64,000 nt of DNA from Erpetoichthys calabaricus (taxonomy: Eukaryota > Chordata > Cladistia > Polypteriformes > Polypteridae). A program made the position numbers and the translations under genes. The DNA lies in the NCBI RefSeq assembly GCF_900747795.2, contig NC_041402.2, forward strand, positions 166,535,812-166,599,811. The letters run 5' to 3'. The notes under the pieces are model-generated. The model saw nothing but the letters and a program-made list of their open reading frames with translations, searched no databases and was not told the DNA's origin. Below are positions 13,232 through 46,739 of the stretch, one piece after another (position 1 is the stretch's first letter; every line of letters begins with the position of its first letter).

Positions 13232-13935
13232 TTGTCCCAAGGGGGAAATTTGCCTTTTTACAGACGCCCTTTAAATAAATACATAAATAGGTATATAAGT
13301 ATAAATAAATAAACACACACACATACACTTTGGTCTGAACACACACTGGAATAACTATAAAGTAAGAAAATTCAAAACAAAGAAAAGTTCTGACTTGGCT
13401 GTCACTGCCATAGTGAGGCATTACGCAGATGTATTGCCGTTGGGATAAAGGAACCCCAGTAGTTTCTTGATGCACTTCTGCTGAATAATTCATTGGCTGA
13501 AAGTACTCACTGTTTGTGTGTCAGAGAGAGCATGTGCAGCATTGTTCATAAGTTGTTTTAACTCTCTCCTTCGTTACTATCTACAGGGGGTCCAGAGTGT
13601 GTCCTATAGCTAAGCTTGCCCTTTTAATTAGCTTGTTGATTTTAAAGGGCCTCTCTTGAAATGATGTTACCAGCCCAGAATAGAAAATTGCACTGGCCAT
13701 CACAGAGTTATAGGAGATGTGAAGGATGTCAAGTACTTTACGAGTGGACCACGTCTACATTCACTCCTTGAACAGTGATTGGATGTAGAGGCTCTTTGGT
13801 GCAGTGAAAGTCAATAACCATTTCCTTAGTTTTGTTAAGATGTAGACAATTCTCTTTGTATCAAGAAACAAACTTTTCTACCTGACTCCTATACTGTCTC
13901 ATCTCCTTTATCAATACATCAGATAAGTGCAGAAT
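13232..13935 (-). mobile_element. LINE 3' fragment (CR1/L2/Rex1-like)
   Basis: Colinear over most of its length with the LINE pieces at 8730-9975 and 63006-63380: the GGGGGAAATTTGCC start, GGTCTGAACACACAC, CAGTGAGGCATTA-like and GGGCCTCTCTTGAAATGATG blocks come in the same order. Only the untranslated 3' part and a short decayed coding end remain. The insertion is 5'-truncated, ending near 13935. Confidence 0.75.
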
Positions 13936-15551
13936 AAGTAATAAAATAACAATAAGAATTACCATCTCTAACATCCCAGAAAGGTGTGCATTAAGTAAAC
14001 TGGCAGCTGTACATTTTTCCGTGTTTGAGTGAGTGATGTCCCTAATTCTGCCAGGATATACTGTACTCTGACTTCCTATGATACTCTAATACAGAAAGTT
14101 GGTTTATAGAAAATGGAAAAGTGACATTAAGGGATAAATAATACTGTAGGGAGCAAGACCTGGCATGTAAAGTGTTCAACTGAAAAACAACAAACCACCA
14201 GGTCAATCTCCACCACTGACTTAGTATGTGATTCAGGAGATTCACTTAACTTGGCCAGCGCATCACTTGTGAAAACATGTACAGTGTTGAACCAAATCAG
14301 TAAAGTCATGCTCAACATGGAGCAATGCATTATAAAAGATGCAATTTTCCTAAATAGCAAAAATTGTTGCAACATTCTATGAAAAAGGTTGAAGTCAGAA
14401 TGTATGCATCGCTAATGACAAATAGTAACAATAACAACAGCTGGAAAAGTATTCTGCATACGATGTATTTCTCTGGTATGGTTTGTATTATGTCATAATA
14501 AATAAAAATACTGGATCTTAAAAAACAATATGCATCAGCAATTATGTCCCTCCATCCGAAAGGTCACTGAGTGCTCTAACTTTCTTTGCAGCTATTATAC
14601 TATAAGAGGCTGCCTTCTGATCACTTTATGTAAATAAACTCTTGACAGTGCAATGTTCTATAATGCAGTATTGTTTACTCACTACTGTGCTGTAAGCAAA
14701 TTTCACCTGTTCCACTTTAACATCAATTAAAAATTATATATAATGGTAACAACTGTTGTTTGGGTACTGTAAAAATGCATGCACTACTAATAAATTATGT
14801 AACAAGATCTTAACAAAGACTTTGTATGGTCCTAATAACACAAAGATTCAGCAAAGTGATTATTCATTTCTGCAATGTGACCAACTAAAAGAACTTCATT
14901 TTTAAGTGGCCAAAGATGGCTTAAGTGATACATATTCCTGTTTATAGTGCATATTTCAGCATAAGATCTGTGAATCCTAATTTTACCAGTATATCATAGG
15001 CTTGTAATAAGTCATAATGCAGAAAGATAAATAACCAATTTATGGATGCTTGTAAGTGTTATTAAGGCTTCTCTGTTAAGGTCTTGTTATATAGCAGTAT
15101 ATGTATAAATAAATACATTTTTTGCAGAACCTAAACTAAAGTGTATCCCATGTAATACATCAATGAGCTTTTCCTTAAATGTTTATTGTTTAAAATAATA
15201 GGAGCTATAATTCCAAAATGTCTTAAGAACACACTCACTTCATTGCGCAATAGACTCTGAAAGAAACGTTTATTTTTTTGTATTTATTTTCTAAGAATAA
15301 ACCAAAAATAGTGCAGATTTTCTTAAACACGAGACTACACTGGGAAAATCAAACACTTTAAAGCAGTCTTCTTTGCTTATTTCTTATGTTGCGTGGAAAA
15401 CCCATTGCTTCAGTGACTGTTGCTGATGTCACGGAAGCCCCCTTCGCAGTCACTCACTTCTTCTTCTTTTATTTCTGTTTTTTAAGAAGCTACTCTGAGT
15501 TTGTTGTGCAGTTGGAGGAAACGTGTCTCATGCTGCAGGCAGAGACTGAAA
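13936..15551. other. Upstream region of CRTAM; promoter not identified
   Basis: AT-rich DNA with no recognisable coding sequence. It should contain the CRTAM transcription start and 5' UTR (probably within about 15300-15551), but I see no clear TATA box or CpG island. That would fit a tissue-restricted immune gene. A degraded repeat-like patch lies near 14190-14290. Confidence 0.4.
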
Positions 15552-36925
<21,374 letters not shown>

Positions 36926-37350
36926 ATTGGAACCATGTGCTGATAACACTCAAAAATTACTGGGACTGACCTGCTTGTTCAATGTGAAATGTAATTGGCC
37001 TAAGTAAAAAGAATACACACAAATGATATGAAATTAGATGAATGTCACTGGCATTTGGATACACTTTATACTCTCACTGTAGCTGTGGCTGCTGCTGACC
37101 TAACATGAATGAACCTCAATTTAGAAAAAGTACATTTGTGCTTTATTACATGCACTTCACTTCTAGCACCATTCTTTTCAACAAAACAATTTCCTTACTT
37201 ATTTTGCACAATGTAAATAGTGAAATGTAACATTTTTACTGTTGTAAATATGAATGAAAATGTACTTTAATGTGAACATGTATATGCATTTATTTATTAC
37301 AGAATGTCATATTTTACTTTTTTAAAATAAAATTACATTTATTTTATATA
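36926..37350 (+). other. crtam: CRTAM 3' UTR and poly(A) signal
   Basis: After the TAG at 36923-36925 a 3' UTR of about 400 bases runs to AATAAA at 37326-37331. Cleavage is expected about 15-25 bases later, near 37350. The AT-rich ATTTATTTATTACAG region at 37288-37302 contains ATTTA elements often found in unstable immune transcripts. Confidence 0.6.
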
Positions 37351-38458
37351 CATCTTTTTGTGATTTTTATAAAATGATAACCTTCATCTTTGACAGAACC
37401 TGTGGATATGCTTTTCACTTTTAAACAACAGCTTATGGAAAAATATATAAAATTTTAAATCATTCCTGGTTCTATATTTACTTTTTACTACATCCTTACT
37501 ATAAATGAAGTGAAATTAAAACTGTATTAACATACAAAAATAACAAGTATTACAAAATTATACTTTCAACTTGATACAAAAAAGTATAGGATACATGTTT
37601 AGGAAAGTACAGTGAAAAGCAAATTCATGTTGAAAAAAATTAAGTTAGTTCTGCTTTAATACCACCCTGCATTTCATTTTCCTTCCACCATACCACCCTA
37701 TGCTAAAATAAGGTAACAAGCACGACAATAAGAGTTTCCAGTTGACGTTTATGCCTTTTTCTCATTTTTGCTTCAAGAAGATCCAGCTGCACACATAATC
37801 TTCCAAAAACATGCAAGTTAGTTTAATCAGAGAATATAATCTGGATGTGTATGATATAGTTTAGTTGGCAGATCTAAAGTAGATGTATATGTGGAGAATA
37901 CATTAAGAAGCACTGATGACACAGCCATGATTGACTCATCTTATGAACTTCTAATAAAAAAATGGTTTCAAAGAAGCCATTAAAGTAAGAAATGTTTTTC
38001 TATTCGTCAAGCAATAATTGAAATCTAGAAAGAACAAAGGGATCAAAATTCATGTTGAAAAATTAGCAAATAGTTCTGTATTATATTATATATTGTTTCT
38101 AGTGCATTATGCTGCCCTCTACTAGGGATAAATTAAAATGAATGTGAAAATCCTGAAAAAAGAAAGAACAAAGACACTTTGGATTTTTATACTTAATCAG
38201 TCATTGGTTTGAGGAAAAAGTAAAAGACAAAAAACCTTATGTGAAAATATGCTGTAAAGTGTTTTTAATGTATTATAATCAATGAATACATCTTCAATTA
38301 ATTCAAATCCACATTAGCCTTGTGATGGACTGGTGCCCTGTCAAAGGCCATTACTTCCTTGCATCTAGCACTACTATATTAAGCAGTTGCAAAAATGAGA
38401 GAAGACAAGGAGTTAAACCTGGAGTTAGACAACAGTCATATCACAACACACTCATTTA
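37351..38458. other. Intergenic between CRTAM and first Tc1 element
   Basis: AT-rich, no gene recognised. A SINE-tail scrap (GTGATGGACTGGTGCCCTGTC) is at 38321-38341. Confidence 0.5.
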
Positions 38459-38689
38459 CAGTGCATCCGGAAAGTATTCACAGCGCATCACTTTTTCCAC
38501 ATTTTGTTATGTTACAGCCTTATTCTAAAATGGATTCAATTCATTTTTTTCCTCAGAATTCTACACACAACACCCCATAATGACAACATGAAAAAAGTTT
38601 AATTGAGGTTTTTGCAAATTTATTAAAAATAAAAAAACCTGAGAAATCCCATGTGCATAAGTATTCACAGCCTTTGCTCAATACTTTGT

Positions 38690-41600
38690 CGATGCACCTT
38701 TGGCAGCAATTACAGCCTCAAGTCTTTTTGAATATGATGCCACAAGCTTGGCACACCTATCCTTGGCCAGTTTCGCCCATTCCTCTTTGCAGCACCCCTC
38801 AAGCTCCATCAGGTTGGATGGGAAGCGTCAGTGCACAGCCATTTTAAGATCTCTCCAGAGATGTTCAATCGGATTCAAGTCTGGGCTCTGGCTGGGCCAC
38901 TCAAGGACATTCACAGAGTTGTCCTGAAGCCACTCCTTTGATATCTTGGCTGTGTGCTTAGGGTCGTTATCCTGCTGAAAGATGAACCGTCGCCCCAGTC
39001 TGAGGTCAAGAGCGCTCTGGAGCAGGTTTTCATCCAGGATGTCTCTGTACATTGCTGTAGTCATCTTTCCCTTTATCCTGACTAGTCTCCCAGTCCCTGC
39101 CACTGAAAAACATCCCCACAGCATAATGCTCCCACCACCATACTTCACTGTAGGGATGGTATTGGCCTGATGATGAGCGGTGCCTGGTTTCCTCCAAACA
39201 TGACGCCTGGCATTCACACCAAAGAGTTCAATCTTTGTCTCATTAGACCAGAGAATTTTCTTTCTCATGGTCTGAGAGTCCTTCAGGTGCCTTTTGACAA
39301 ACTCCAGGTGGGCTGCCATGTGCCTTTTACTAAGGAGTGGCTTCCGTCTGGCCACTCTACCATATAGGCCTGATTGATGGATTGCTGCAGAGATGGTTGT
39401 CCTTCTGAAAGGTTCTCCTCTCTCCACAGAGGACCTCTGGAGCTCTGACAGAGTGACCATCGGGTTCTTGGTCACCTCCCTGACTAAGGCCCTTCTCCCC
39501 CGATCGCTCAGTTTAGATGGCCGGCCAGCTCTAGGAAGAGTCCTGGGGCCTCATGTATAATGCCGTGCGTAGAACTCACACTATAACATGGCGTAAGCAC
39601 AAAAGCGGGAATGTGCGTACACACAGAAAAATCCAGATGCAGGAATTTGTGCGCACGCAAACTTTCACGTTCTTCCACTACATAAATCCCGATCAGCGTG
39701 AAAAGTAACTCACGTGCACGTGCCTTCTGTCCCGTCCCAACTCCTCCCAGAATTATGCCTCTTTGAATATGCAAATCTACAGTATATAAATAGCCTTCTA
39801 TGAAAAGACAATGAGAAAAGCACGGGGGAATATATAAGAATTTCAGCGAATACCAAGTGGAGGCAAAGGAAAAACGTACTATTTGTTGGTTTAAACAGTG
39901 GTATAATCAACAAAAGAAAGTTGATCGAGCAACATAGTGTCGGAGAAACTCGAAAGCTCAAGTTCACAAAGTTGCACAATGCCCGAAATAAAAAAAGAAG
40001 TTGTCACATATCAAAGTCGGCGTGAAAAGGTGACTCGTAGCGGACAGTCTGAGTGTCATATGAAAGCTTATTAGGGTACAGAGAAAAAAAATAGGCACAG
40101 TGGGAAAAAATCACGAAATGTCAACTTTAATCTCGAAATTTCCACTTTAATCACGTAGTTTATTTTGTCATTAAAGTAGAACATCATAAACTTCATCTTA
40201 AAATCGTTTATTTTACTAGTTTCTCAAGTAGCACGTTAAATGCTTTGTTCTGTATTTGATCTTCTATGTGCTCTATGTGTGTGAATCACTACGTGCTTCC
40301 GTTCTTTCTCTTTCTCCGACAGGACACAGAATCCATTGCATTCATGATATTACAGCTGTCTGAATAATTAAAATACTGAGATGTATACGTGATATCTTTT
40401 TCATGATGATAGGAATGAAAGCATGTTATTAAACATGGGAACACGGTGGAGCAGTGATTGTTCATATCTCACGCAAGAGGCATGCTGAGCCATGTGCGAC
40501 CTTCGATGAAATAATTTATTACAGAAGTACTGTCTCTTTCAAACATACTAACCTCCAATTCCTGTCCTTACTTTTCTTTCTCCAAATACCCAATCGCCAC
40601 ACAATCAGCTCTGTAATAGACGTTAAGCCATCTGTAAGCTTAAAACGCCGATTCTTCAAAACTTTTAAGGAACACTGAAATATCTTCGTAGTACATGTTT
40701 AATTATTCTATCCGTCTATCCTTCCAGTGTCGCGTCAGCACCAGCAATAATACAGCGCAAGGCAGGAGCTATCCGTGAACTAGCTAGCGCTGCAGCACCG
40801 TGTCCTCACATGTTTAATTATTAACAATACAGATTATTTAAATAAAGTTAAAGTTTTATCTGTATACTATAAGCAACATATTTTGCTGCATTTCATCTTA
40901 AAAATGATATTGTCATCATACGTGCTTTATAAAGTGGCGCAGGTTGTGCAATATTACAACTGTAGTGCAAGTTTACAGTGGGGTACCGGTAATTGAACTT
41001 ATAAGTACAAACGGTTCTACAAGGAGCACTTGATGGACTGATTGAGTGCGTTTATAGTTCTTGGGATGAAACTGTTTCTGAAATGCGAGGTCTGTACAGG
41101 AAAGGCTTTGACGCGTTTTGCCGTGGTTGAGGTAGTGTGTGCTTGAAACTGTATACCGATAATTCTCTTTCCAATCAGCTGCTGCTGTGATTCCCCACTC
41201 AGATACAGTGATATAAATACTCTGAGTGGTGCAATGAGAGTAATATGTAAAAAGATGATCCGCTGTGGCAACCCTTAACGGGAGCAGCTGAAAGAAGAAG
41301 ATGCAGTGAGCATAACAACGCTAAAGCAGTTATGGTATTTGGAATACTATGGCTATTCCCTGGACCATTATATTGCTACAGGTTAATTAGAATCAGATGC
41401 ATTACACTAATAAACAATATGCAGTTAATTTCAGTGTATTTGTAAAGCCACGTCAGAAATGTGGGTCTAAGAAAGAAAGGGTGACCACACAGGAACAGTA
41501 GCACTACTTTGACGCTGGGTGCCACCAGTCTGCAAAACTGAGTGGAGAAATTGCGTACGCCAGGGTATGAGGTACCGTGGAAATGTGAATGGCTTTACGG

Positions 41601-41865
41601 CAAGTTTAGGTTTTATACATCGCGATTTGAGCGTGGAAACATTCGTACGCAACATTTCTGTGCATACGCACCGTTTATACATGAGGCCCCTGGTGGTTTC
41701 AAACTTCCTCCACTTACGGATGATGGAGGCCACTGTGCTCACTGGGACCTTCAAAGCAGCAGAAATTTTTCTGTAACCTTCCCCAAATTTGTGCCTCGAG
41801 ACAATCCTGTCTCGGAGGTCTACAGACAATTCCTTTGACTTCATGCTTGGTTTGTGCTCTGACAT
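38690..41865 (-). pseudogene. Tc1 transposase, broken and interrupted
   Basis: The N-terminal part (41865 to about 41694) has the paired-like HTH: MKSKELSVDLRDRIVSRHK then VSTVASIIRKWRKFETT. After the nested element it resumes at 39541 with [13 protein letters not shown], the AT-hook-like GRPR-type linker. The DDE part includes [11 protein letters not shown] and [15 protein letters not shown], i.e. the second D and the final E of DD34E. A one-base shift near 39500 and a TGA after MAVH (near 38827) also disable it; the normal end AAKGASTKY can still be read just downstream. Confidence 0.9.
39547..41688. mobile_element. Nested DNA transposon with GGCCTCATGTATAA ends
   Basis: Ends GGCCTCATGTATAA (left) and its inverse TTTATACATGAGGCC (right, one base different) extend into a looser inverted region rich in GCGTACGC-type words. 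The 5-bp CCTGG is duplicated at 39542-39546 and 41689-41693, and removing one copy plus the element restores the Tc1 reading frame (KFETT/RTLPR). Inside, near 39845-40030, a decayed + frame gives phrases such as KKLSHIKVGVKR and NSGIINKRK, like the Myb/SANT-type DNA-binding proteins of PIF/Harbinger-related elements. No transposase is recognisable. Superfamily uncertain: the 5-bp duplication is not typical of Harbinger. Confidence 0.75.
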
Positions 41866-42248
41866 GAACTGTCAACTGTGGGACCTTATATAGACAGGTG
41901 TGTGACTTTCCAAATCATGTCCAATCAACTGAATTTACCACAGGTGGACTCCAATTAAGCTGCAGAAACATCTCAAGGATGATCAGGGGAAACAGGATGC
42001 ACCTGAGCTCAATTTTTTTTTGCTTTATGGCAAAGGCTGTGAATACTTATGTACATGTGGTTTCTCAATTTCTTATTTTTAATAAATTTGCAAAAATCTC
42101 AAGTAAACTTTTTTCTCGTTGTCATTATGGGGTGTTGTGTGTAGAATTCTGAGGAAAAAAATGAATTTAATCCATTTTGGAATAAAGCTGTAACATAACA
42201 AAATGTGGAAAAAGTGATGCGCTGTGAATACTTTCCGGATGCACTGTA

Positions 42249-42903
42249 TACTGCCACACTTATTTATAACCTGTCCAGTTTAGGCTCTCTAAACATGCCC
42301 TTGAATAATCAGAAGACATCACACTAAACAGGGTAGAAACCTATAAACAGCACATACTGCGGAAGGGGTTCCAGGTGTAAAACAAGTCCAGGGGCAAATT
42401 TAAGGCAATTTTTACAATGACGGTATGCAAAAAATAAGTATAATTCTTCCATTACTAAGTTTTCACTCAGTCACAAATGCTTTCTCTTGATAGGTATGAC
42501 TAAGAAAATGTATCATTTACTGTAACAGAGATACACTATCCCCAGCAAGCTTACTGTACTTGATGCAAAATTCTTTGGGAGAATGTACAAATTGCAGAAT
42601 GAGTGCCAAATGGCAATGTTATCTGCAAACAGGAAAAGGATTTCCAATGTAGTCATTAGCAAAATAAAAATCCTTATCCAATATGTCCTGTCTATGTCGT
42701 ATTGGATTAAAACCCAGGTAACTAAATACAGTAAAAGGCTGAACTAGGATAGTGTAGTCTCAGATAAACTAGAATGCTGAAAAGCCTTGTTGGACAGGAC
42801 AAGACTTTGTCATAACAACTCACAACATCATGGTACAATAAATACAGAATGTAACAGTTCCTGCAATTTTTTATTTTAATGTACTGTGTTGTAATTTAGT
42901 ACA
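42249..42903. other. Spacer between two Tc1 elements
   Basis: AT-rich, no gene or repeat recognised. Confidence 0.5.
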
Positions 42904-42905
42904 TA

Positions 42906-44555
42906 TAGTTAGGTCCATAAATATTTGGACAGAGACAACCTTTTTCTAATTTTGGTTCTGTACATTACCACAATACATTTTTAATGAAACAACTCAGATG
43001 CAGTTGAAGTGCAGACTTTCAGCTTTAATTCAGTGGGGTGAACAAAACGATTGCATAAAAATGTGAGGCAACTAAAGCATTTTTTTAACACAATCCCTTC
43101 ATTTCAGGGGCTCAAAAGTAATTGGACAATTGACTCAAAGGCTATTTCATGGGCAGGCAAGGGCAAGTCCGTCGTTATGTCATTATCAATTAAGCAGATA
43201 AACAGCCTGGAGTTGATTTGAGGTGTGGTGCTTGCATGTGGAAGATTTTGCTGTGAACAGACAACATGCGGTCAAAGGAGCTCTCCATGCAGGCGAAAGA
43301 AGCCATCCTTAAGCTGCGAAAACAGAAAAAACCCATCCGAGAAATTGCTACAATATTACGAGTGGCAAAATCTACAGTTTGGTACATTCTGAGAAAGAAA
43401 GCGAGAACTGGTGAACTCAGCAACGCAAAAAGACCTGGATCTCCACGGAAAACAACAGTGGTGGATGATCACAGAATCATTTCCATGGTGAAGAGAAACC
43501 CCTTCACAACAGCCAACCAAGTGAACAACACTCTCCAGGGGGTAGGCGTATCGCTATCCAAGTCTACCATAAAGAGAAGACTGCATGAAAGTAAATACAG
43601 AGGGTGCATTGCAAGGTGCAAGCCACTCATAAGCCTCAAGAATAGAAAGGCTAGATTGGACTTTGCTAAAGAACATCTAAAAAAGCCAGCACAGTTCTGG
43701 AAAAATATTCTTTGGACAGTTGAAACCAAGATCAACCTCTACCAGAATGATGGCAAGAAAAAAGTATGGAGAAGGCACGCAACAGCTCATTATCCAAAGC
43801 ATAACACATCATCTGTAAAACACGGTGGAGGCAGTGTGACGGCTTGAGCGTGCATGGCTGCCAGTGGTACTGGGACACTAGTGTTTATTGATGATGTTAC
43901 ACAGGAGAGAAGCAGCCGAATGACTTCTGAGGTGTTCAGAGACATACTGTCTGCTCAAATCCAGCTAAATGCAGTCAAACTGATTGGGCGGCGTTTCATG
44001 ATACAGATTGGACAATGACCCAGAACATACAGCCAAAGCAATCCAGTTTATTAAAGCAAAGAAGTGGAAAATTATTGAATGGCCAAGTCAGTCACCTGAT
44101 CTTAACCCAATTGAGCATGCATTTCACTTGTTGAAGACTAAACTTTGGATAGAAAGGCCCACAAACAAACAACAACTGAAAGCCGCTGCAGTAAAGGCCT
44201 GGCAGAGCATTAAAAAGGAGGAAACCCAGCATCTGGTGATGTCCACGAGTTCAAGACTTCAGGCTGTCATTGCCAGCAAAGGGTTTTCAACCAAGTATTA
44301 GAAATGAACATTTTATTTCCAGTTTTTTTAATTTGTTCAATTACTTTTGAGCCCCTGAAATGAAGGGATTGTGTTAAAAAATGCTTTAGTTGCCTCACAT
44401 TTTTATGAAATTGTTTTGTTCACCCTACTGAATTAAAGCTGAAAGTTTGCACTTCAACTGCATCTGAGTTGTTTCATTTAAAATTCATTGTGGTAATGTA
44501 CAGAACCAAAATTAGAAAAAAGTTGTCTCTGTCCAAATATTTATGGACCTAACTG
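42906..44555 (+). mobile_element. Tc1-family transposon, complete but inactive
   Basis: 1650 bp. The left end TAGTTAGGTCCATAAATATT and the right end AATATTTATGGACCTAACTG differ at one of the outer bases, and TA flanks both ends (42904-42905, 44556-44557). The inverted repeats are about 225 bases. The sequence AACCTTTTTCTAATTTTGG... is distinct from the first Tc1, so this is another family. It encodes one transposase on the + strand with few defects, so the copy is young. Confidence 0.95.
43266..44301 (+). pseudogene. Tc1 transposase with one stop and one frameshift
   Basis: Starts MRSKELSMQAKEAILKLRKQ (HTH), then KKPIREIATILRVAKSTVWY, the KRPGSPRK linker, and the DDE core (VETKINLY, then DNDPEHTAK, then [15 protein letters not shown]), ending ASKGFSTKY. 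About 340 residues in total, the normal Tc1 length. A TGA at 43846-43848 replaces the Trp of VTAWAC, and a frame change near 44005 lies just before DNDPEH. All three acidic catalytic positions still appear to be encoded. Confidence 0.92.
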
Positions 44556-44557
44556 TA

Positions 44558-46580
44558 CGCTGTGACAAAAGCTAGAATGATTTTTTCAGCAATTGGCATA
44601 CTGATGTATACTTCAGAAATTTTGAAAACTTAAAAAAAAGAGTACAATCCAGGCATCAATTTAATAAAGGCTAAGACCTTCCCTAGACCCAACAGCCTGG
44701 GACTTATGTTTGAGACACTGAATGCAAACTGCACTACAATATCATTTTCAATAGAGATGCCCATTGCAGGCACAGAATAACAACCTATCACTGAGCAACA
44801 TAATTTTACAGATGTTTTTATAGGCCAAACAAGGATAAAACTAAACTAAGTTTTTTTTTTTTAAATGTCGGACTCCACAAACTAACTTAGGAGGTTATTG
44901 ATTTTGACAACATTTTATAAATATGTCAATACCAAATGTAGCATTTGCTGGATATGCACAATCTATGTACAACAAGTAAGCTTTCACATTCTATGGATAT
45001 GACAAGTTTAAATGGCAAACCTACTTAATACACTATAAATTAACAAACCAAAATTGTTGTAGTGGGAAAAACACAGCATTAACAGGGCCAGAGCATTTGC
45101 AGGACATGGCCATTTAACTAACACCTACTAAAAAAAAAAACAAAAAAAAAAAACACACATGACCATGAAAGGCACACCTAGGGTGCATCTATGGTAACAG
45201 AGCATATTGATTACTAGTTTCTATACATGATAAATTACTTAAAAATACATTTGGAAGTAAATGAGCTCTAAAGATGAAAACCCTAAAAAGGATACTAACA
45301 ATTAATATGGTAAATCAAATATTACAACAGTCACACTTACAGTGTCTATTTGGGGGCAGGATGTTGCCCTTTTACAAGAATATGTTTTGTGAAGAACACA
45401 ACCCAAAAAAAAAATCAAGATTTATCAACACACAGTGCGATAAACTATTTTCTTTGAGGTAATATGCAGTTTCAACATACTTCTCAATTCTTTGAATTAT
45501 ATGAAAAAAAGAAAAGGAGAGTTGACCTGCAGTTCTCTGGTCAGACTGCTGCTACCCTGTAGGTGAAAGAATTCTCGGCGTTGTTTTAAGTGTGTGATTT
45601 TAATTGGAGTCATTTTTCCCATCGTTCCAATTGGGGCCTATCGTGTTAAGTCTGTCTCAGTCCCTGCAATAGCACAAGCGAGGAACCGTACACAGCAAGT
45701 GCGCATATGAGCCACACGCTTACAGACTTGAGCAGTGCACCATAGGGACGAAATTCATTTTAACTAAATATGTTAACGTTTATCCGCTGGAGCATATGTG
45801 CTCAGTTTACATATTTCAGGATACATAAATTCGCCAACAGTAATGCTATAACTAAAGAATATGAAGCAGAAACTGTTTGAAATACGGAATTAATTTCAAT
45901 AAAAAATAACACGGCTTATAAAAGGGATTGCAAGATAAATAACAAAAACAAAAGTAAATAGAATCGACTGCAAAGTAACATGCAAACACTTCACTGAGTA
46001 TTGATTATTAAACTTAACGAATTACGACAACTAACAGTTAATTTATAATTTAATTCTAAGCATTACTACGAGTACTGCACGTCCACTGGCACTTAACACG
46101 AGACATAATTGATATCGGTAATTTACCCGACCAAAAAATGAAAATGTCGAAAATCAAACCCAGGCCCTTGACGTTGTGAGATGACAGGCGACATAGATGA
46201 TAAATGCACCCTAATTTTTAAATAAATTCATTACCGCAAATAAAGTAACAAGCTTTACATCGGCCCTAAAACGCACGCGCATTACACAAAAAGCTTCCAG
46301 ATGCTTCTGGTAGCTTCGTTCAATGCAGCAATACACTATGCATATAACCAAATTTTTAAAATGTTCATGATTATGTATGACCTTGTAATATATGGCATTC
46401 AACCTATTCAACGGAAAAATACATTAATCCGTGTGTGTCCTTGTCTTAGGAGTACAGCAACCTCCATATTTAACCTCATAAAGCTCCTGTGTTTGCCTGC
46501 CTCTGTCCCACCCTAAGTACACGCTCAACATACGTATTAGCCTCCCGCGCGCGTGCCCCGGCTACGTGCAGAGAGCCTGG
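44558..46580. other. Intergenic upstream of HSPA8
   Basis: AT-rich until about 45550, then more CpG-rich toward the HSPA8 promoter (CACACGC, GCGCGCGTGCC words near 46260-46560). No gene recognised. Poly-A runs at 45129-45153. Confidence 0.5.
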
Positions 46581-46587
46581 CTCTTTG

Positions 46588-46648
46588 ATTGGTTGTTTTT
46601 ATCTCAAGTGCTTCTAGAAGGTTCTTAAGTTCCATAGACCGCATATAT
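46588..46648 (+). promoter_or_regulatory. hspa8: HSPA8 promoter: CCAAT box, heat-shock element, TATA
   Basis: ATTGG (inverted CCAAT) at 46588-46592 is followed by a perfect three-unit heat-shock element TTCTAGAAGGTTC at 46612-46624 (alternating TTC/GAA every five bases, the HSF1 trimer site) and a TATA-like CATATATC at 46642-46649. Spacing predicts transcription starting near 46671. This is the expected architecture of an Hsp70-family promoter; HSF1 binding is inferred. Confidence 0.85.
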
Positions 46649-46670
46649 CAGCTCTTTTCCCGGGTTGTGC

Positions 46671-46739
46671 TGTAGGACGTGGGTACTTGACTCAGGGATT
46701 GTAAAGACACAGAGTGGTGCTGATACACGGGGCAGAAAG
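46671..46739 (+). other. hspa8: HSPA8 non-coding exon 1
   Basis: The predicted start near 46671 leads to the splice donor AAAG/GTAGGC at 46739/46740. The sequence has no ATG. Vertebrate HSPA8 genes have a non-coding first exon of this size, and the next acceptor (48311-48315, TACAG) lies six bases before the ATG. Confidence 0.75.

Larger units (their letters stand above)
38459..42246 (-). mobile_element. Tc1-family transposon with 2.1-kb nested insertion
   Basis: The ends CAGTGCATCCGGAAAG and CTTTCCGGATGCACTG are perfect inverted matches flanked by the TA target duplication (38457-38458, 42247-42248). The inverted repeats are long, about 215 bases each, and highly similar. Without the nested element (39547-41688) the unit is about 1.64 kb, normal for Tc1. 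The transposase lies on the - strand and is broken. Long, well-matched ends suggest a fairly young family. Confidence 0.95.

Noticed and set aside
37351-46580. JHY or BSX exons between CRTAM and HSPA8
   Set aside because: No homeodomain or other recognisable exon seen; the interval is mostly transposons.
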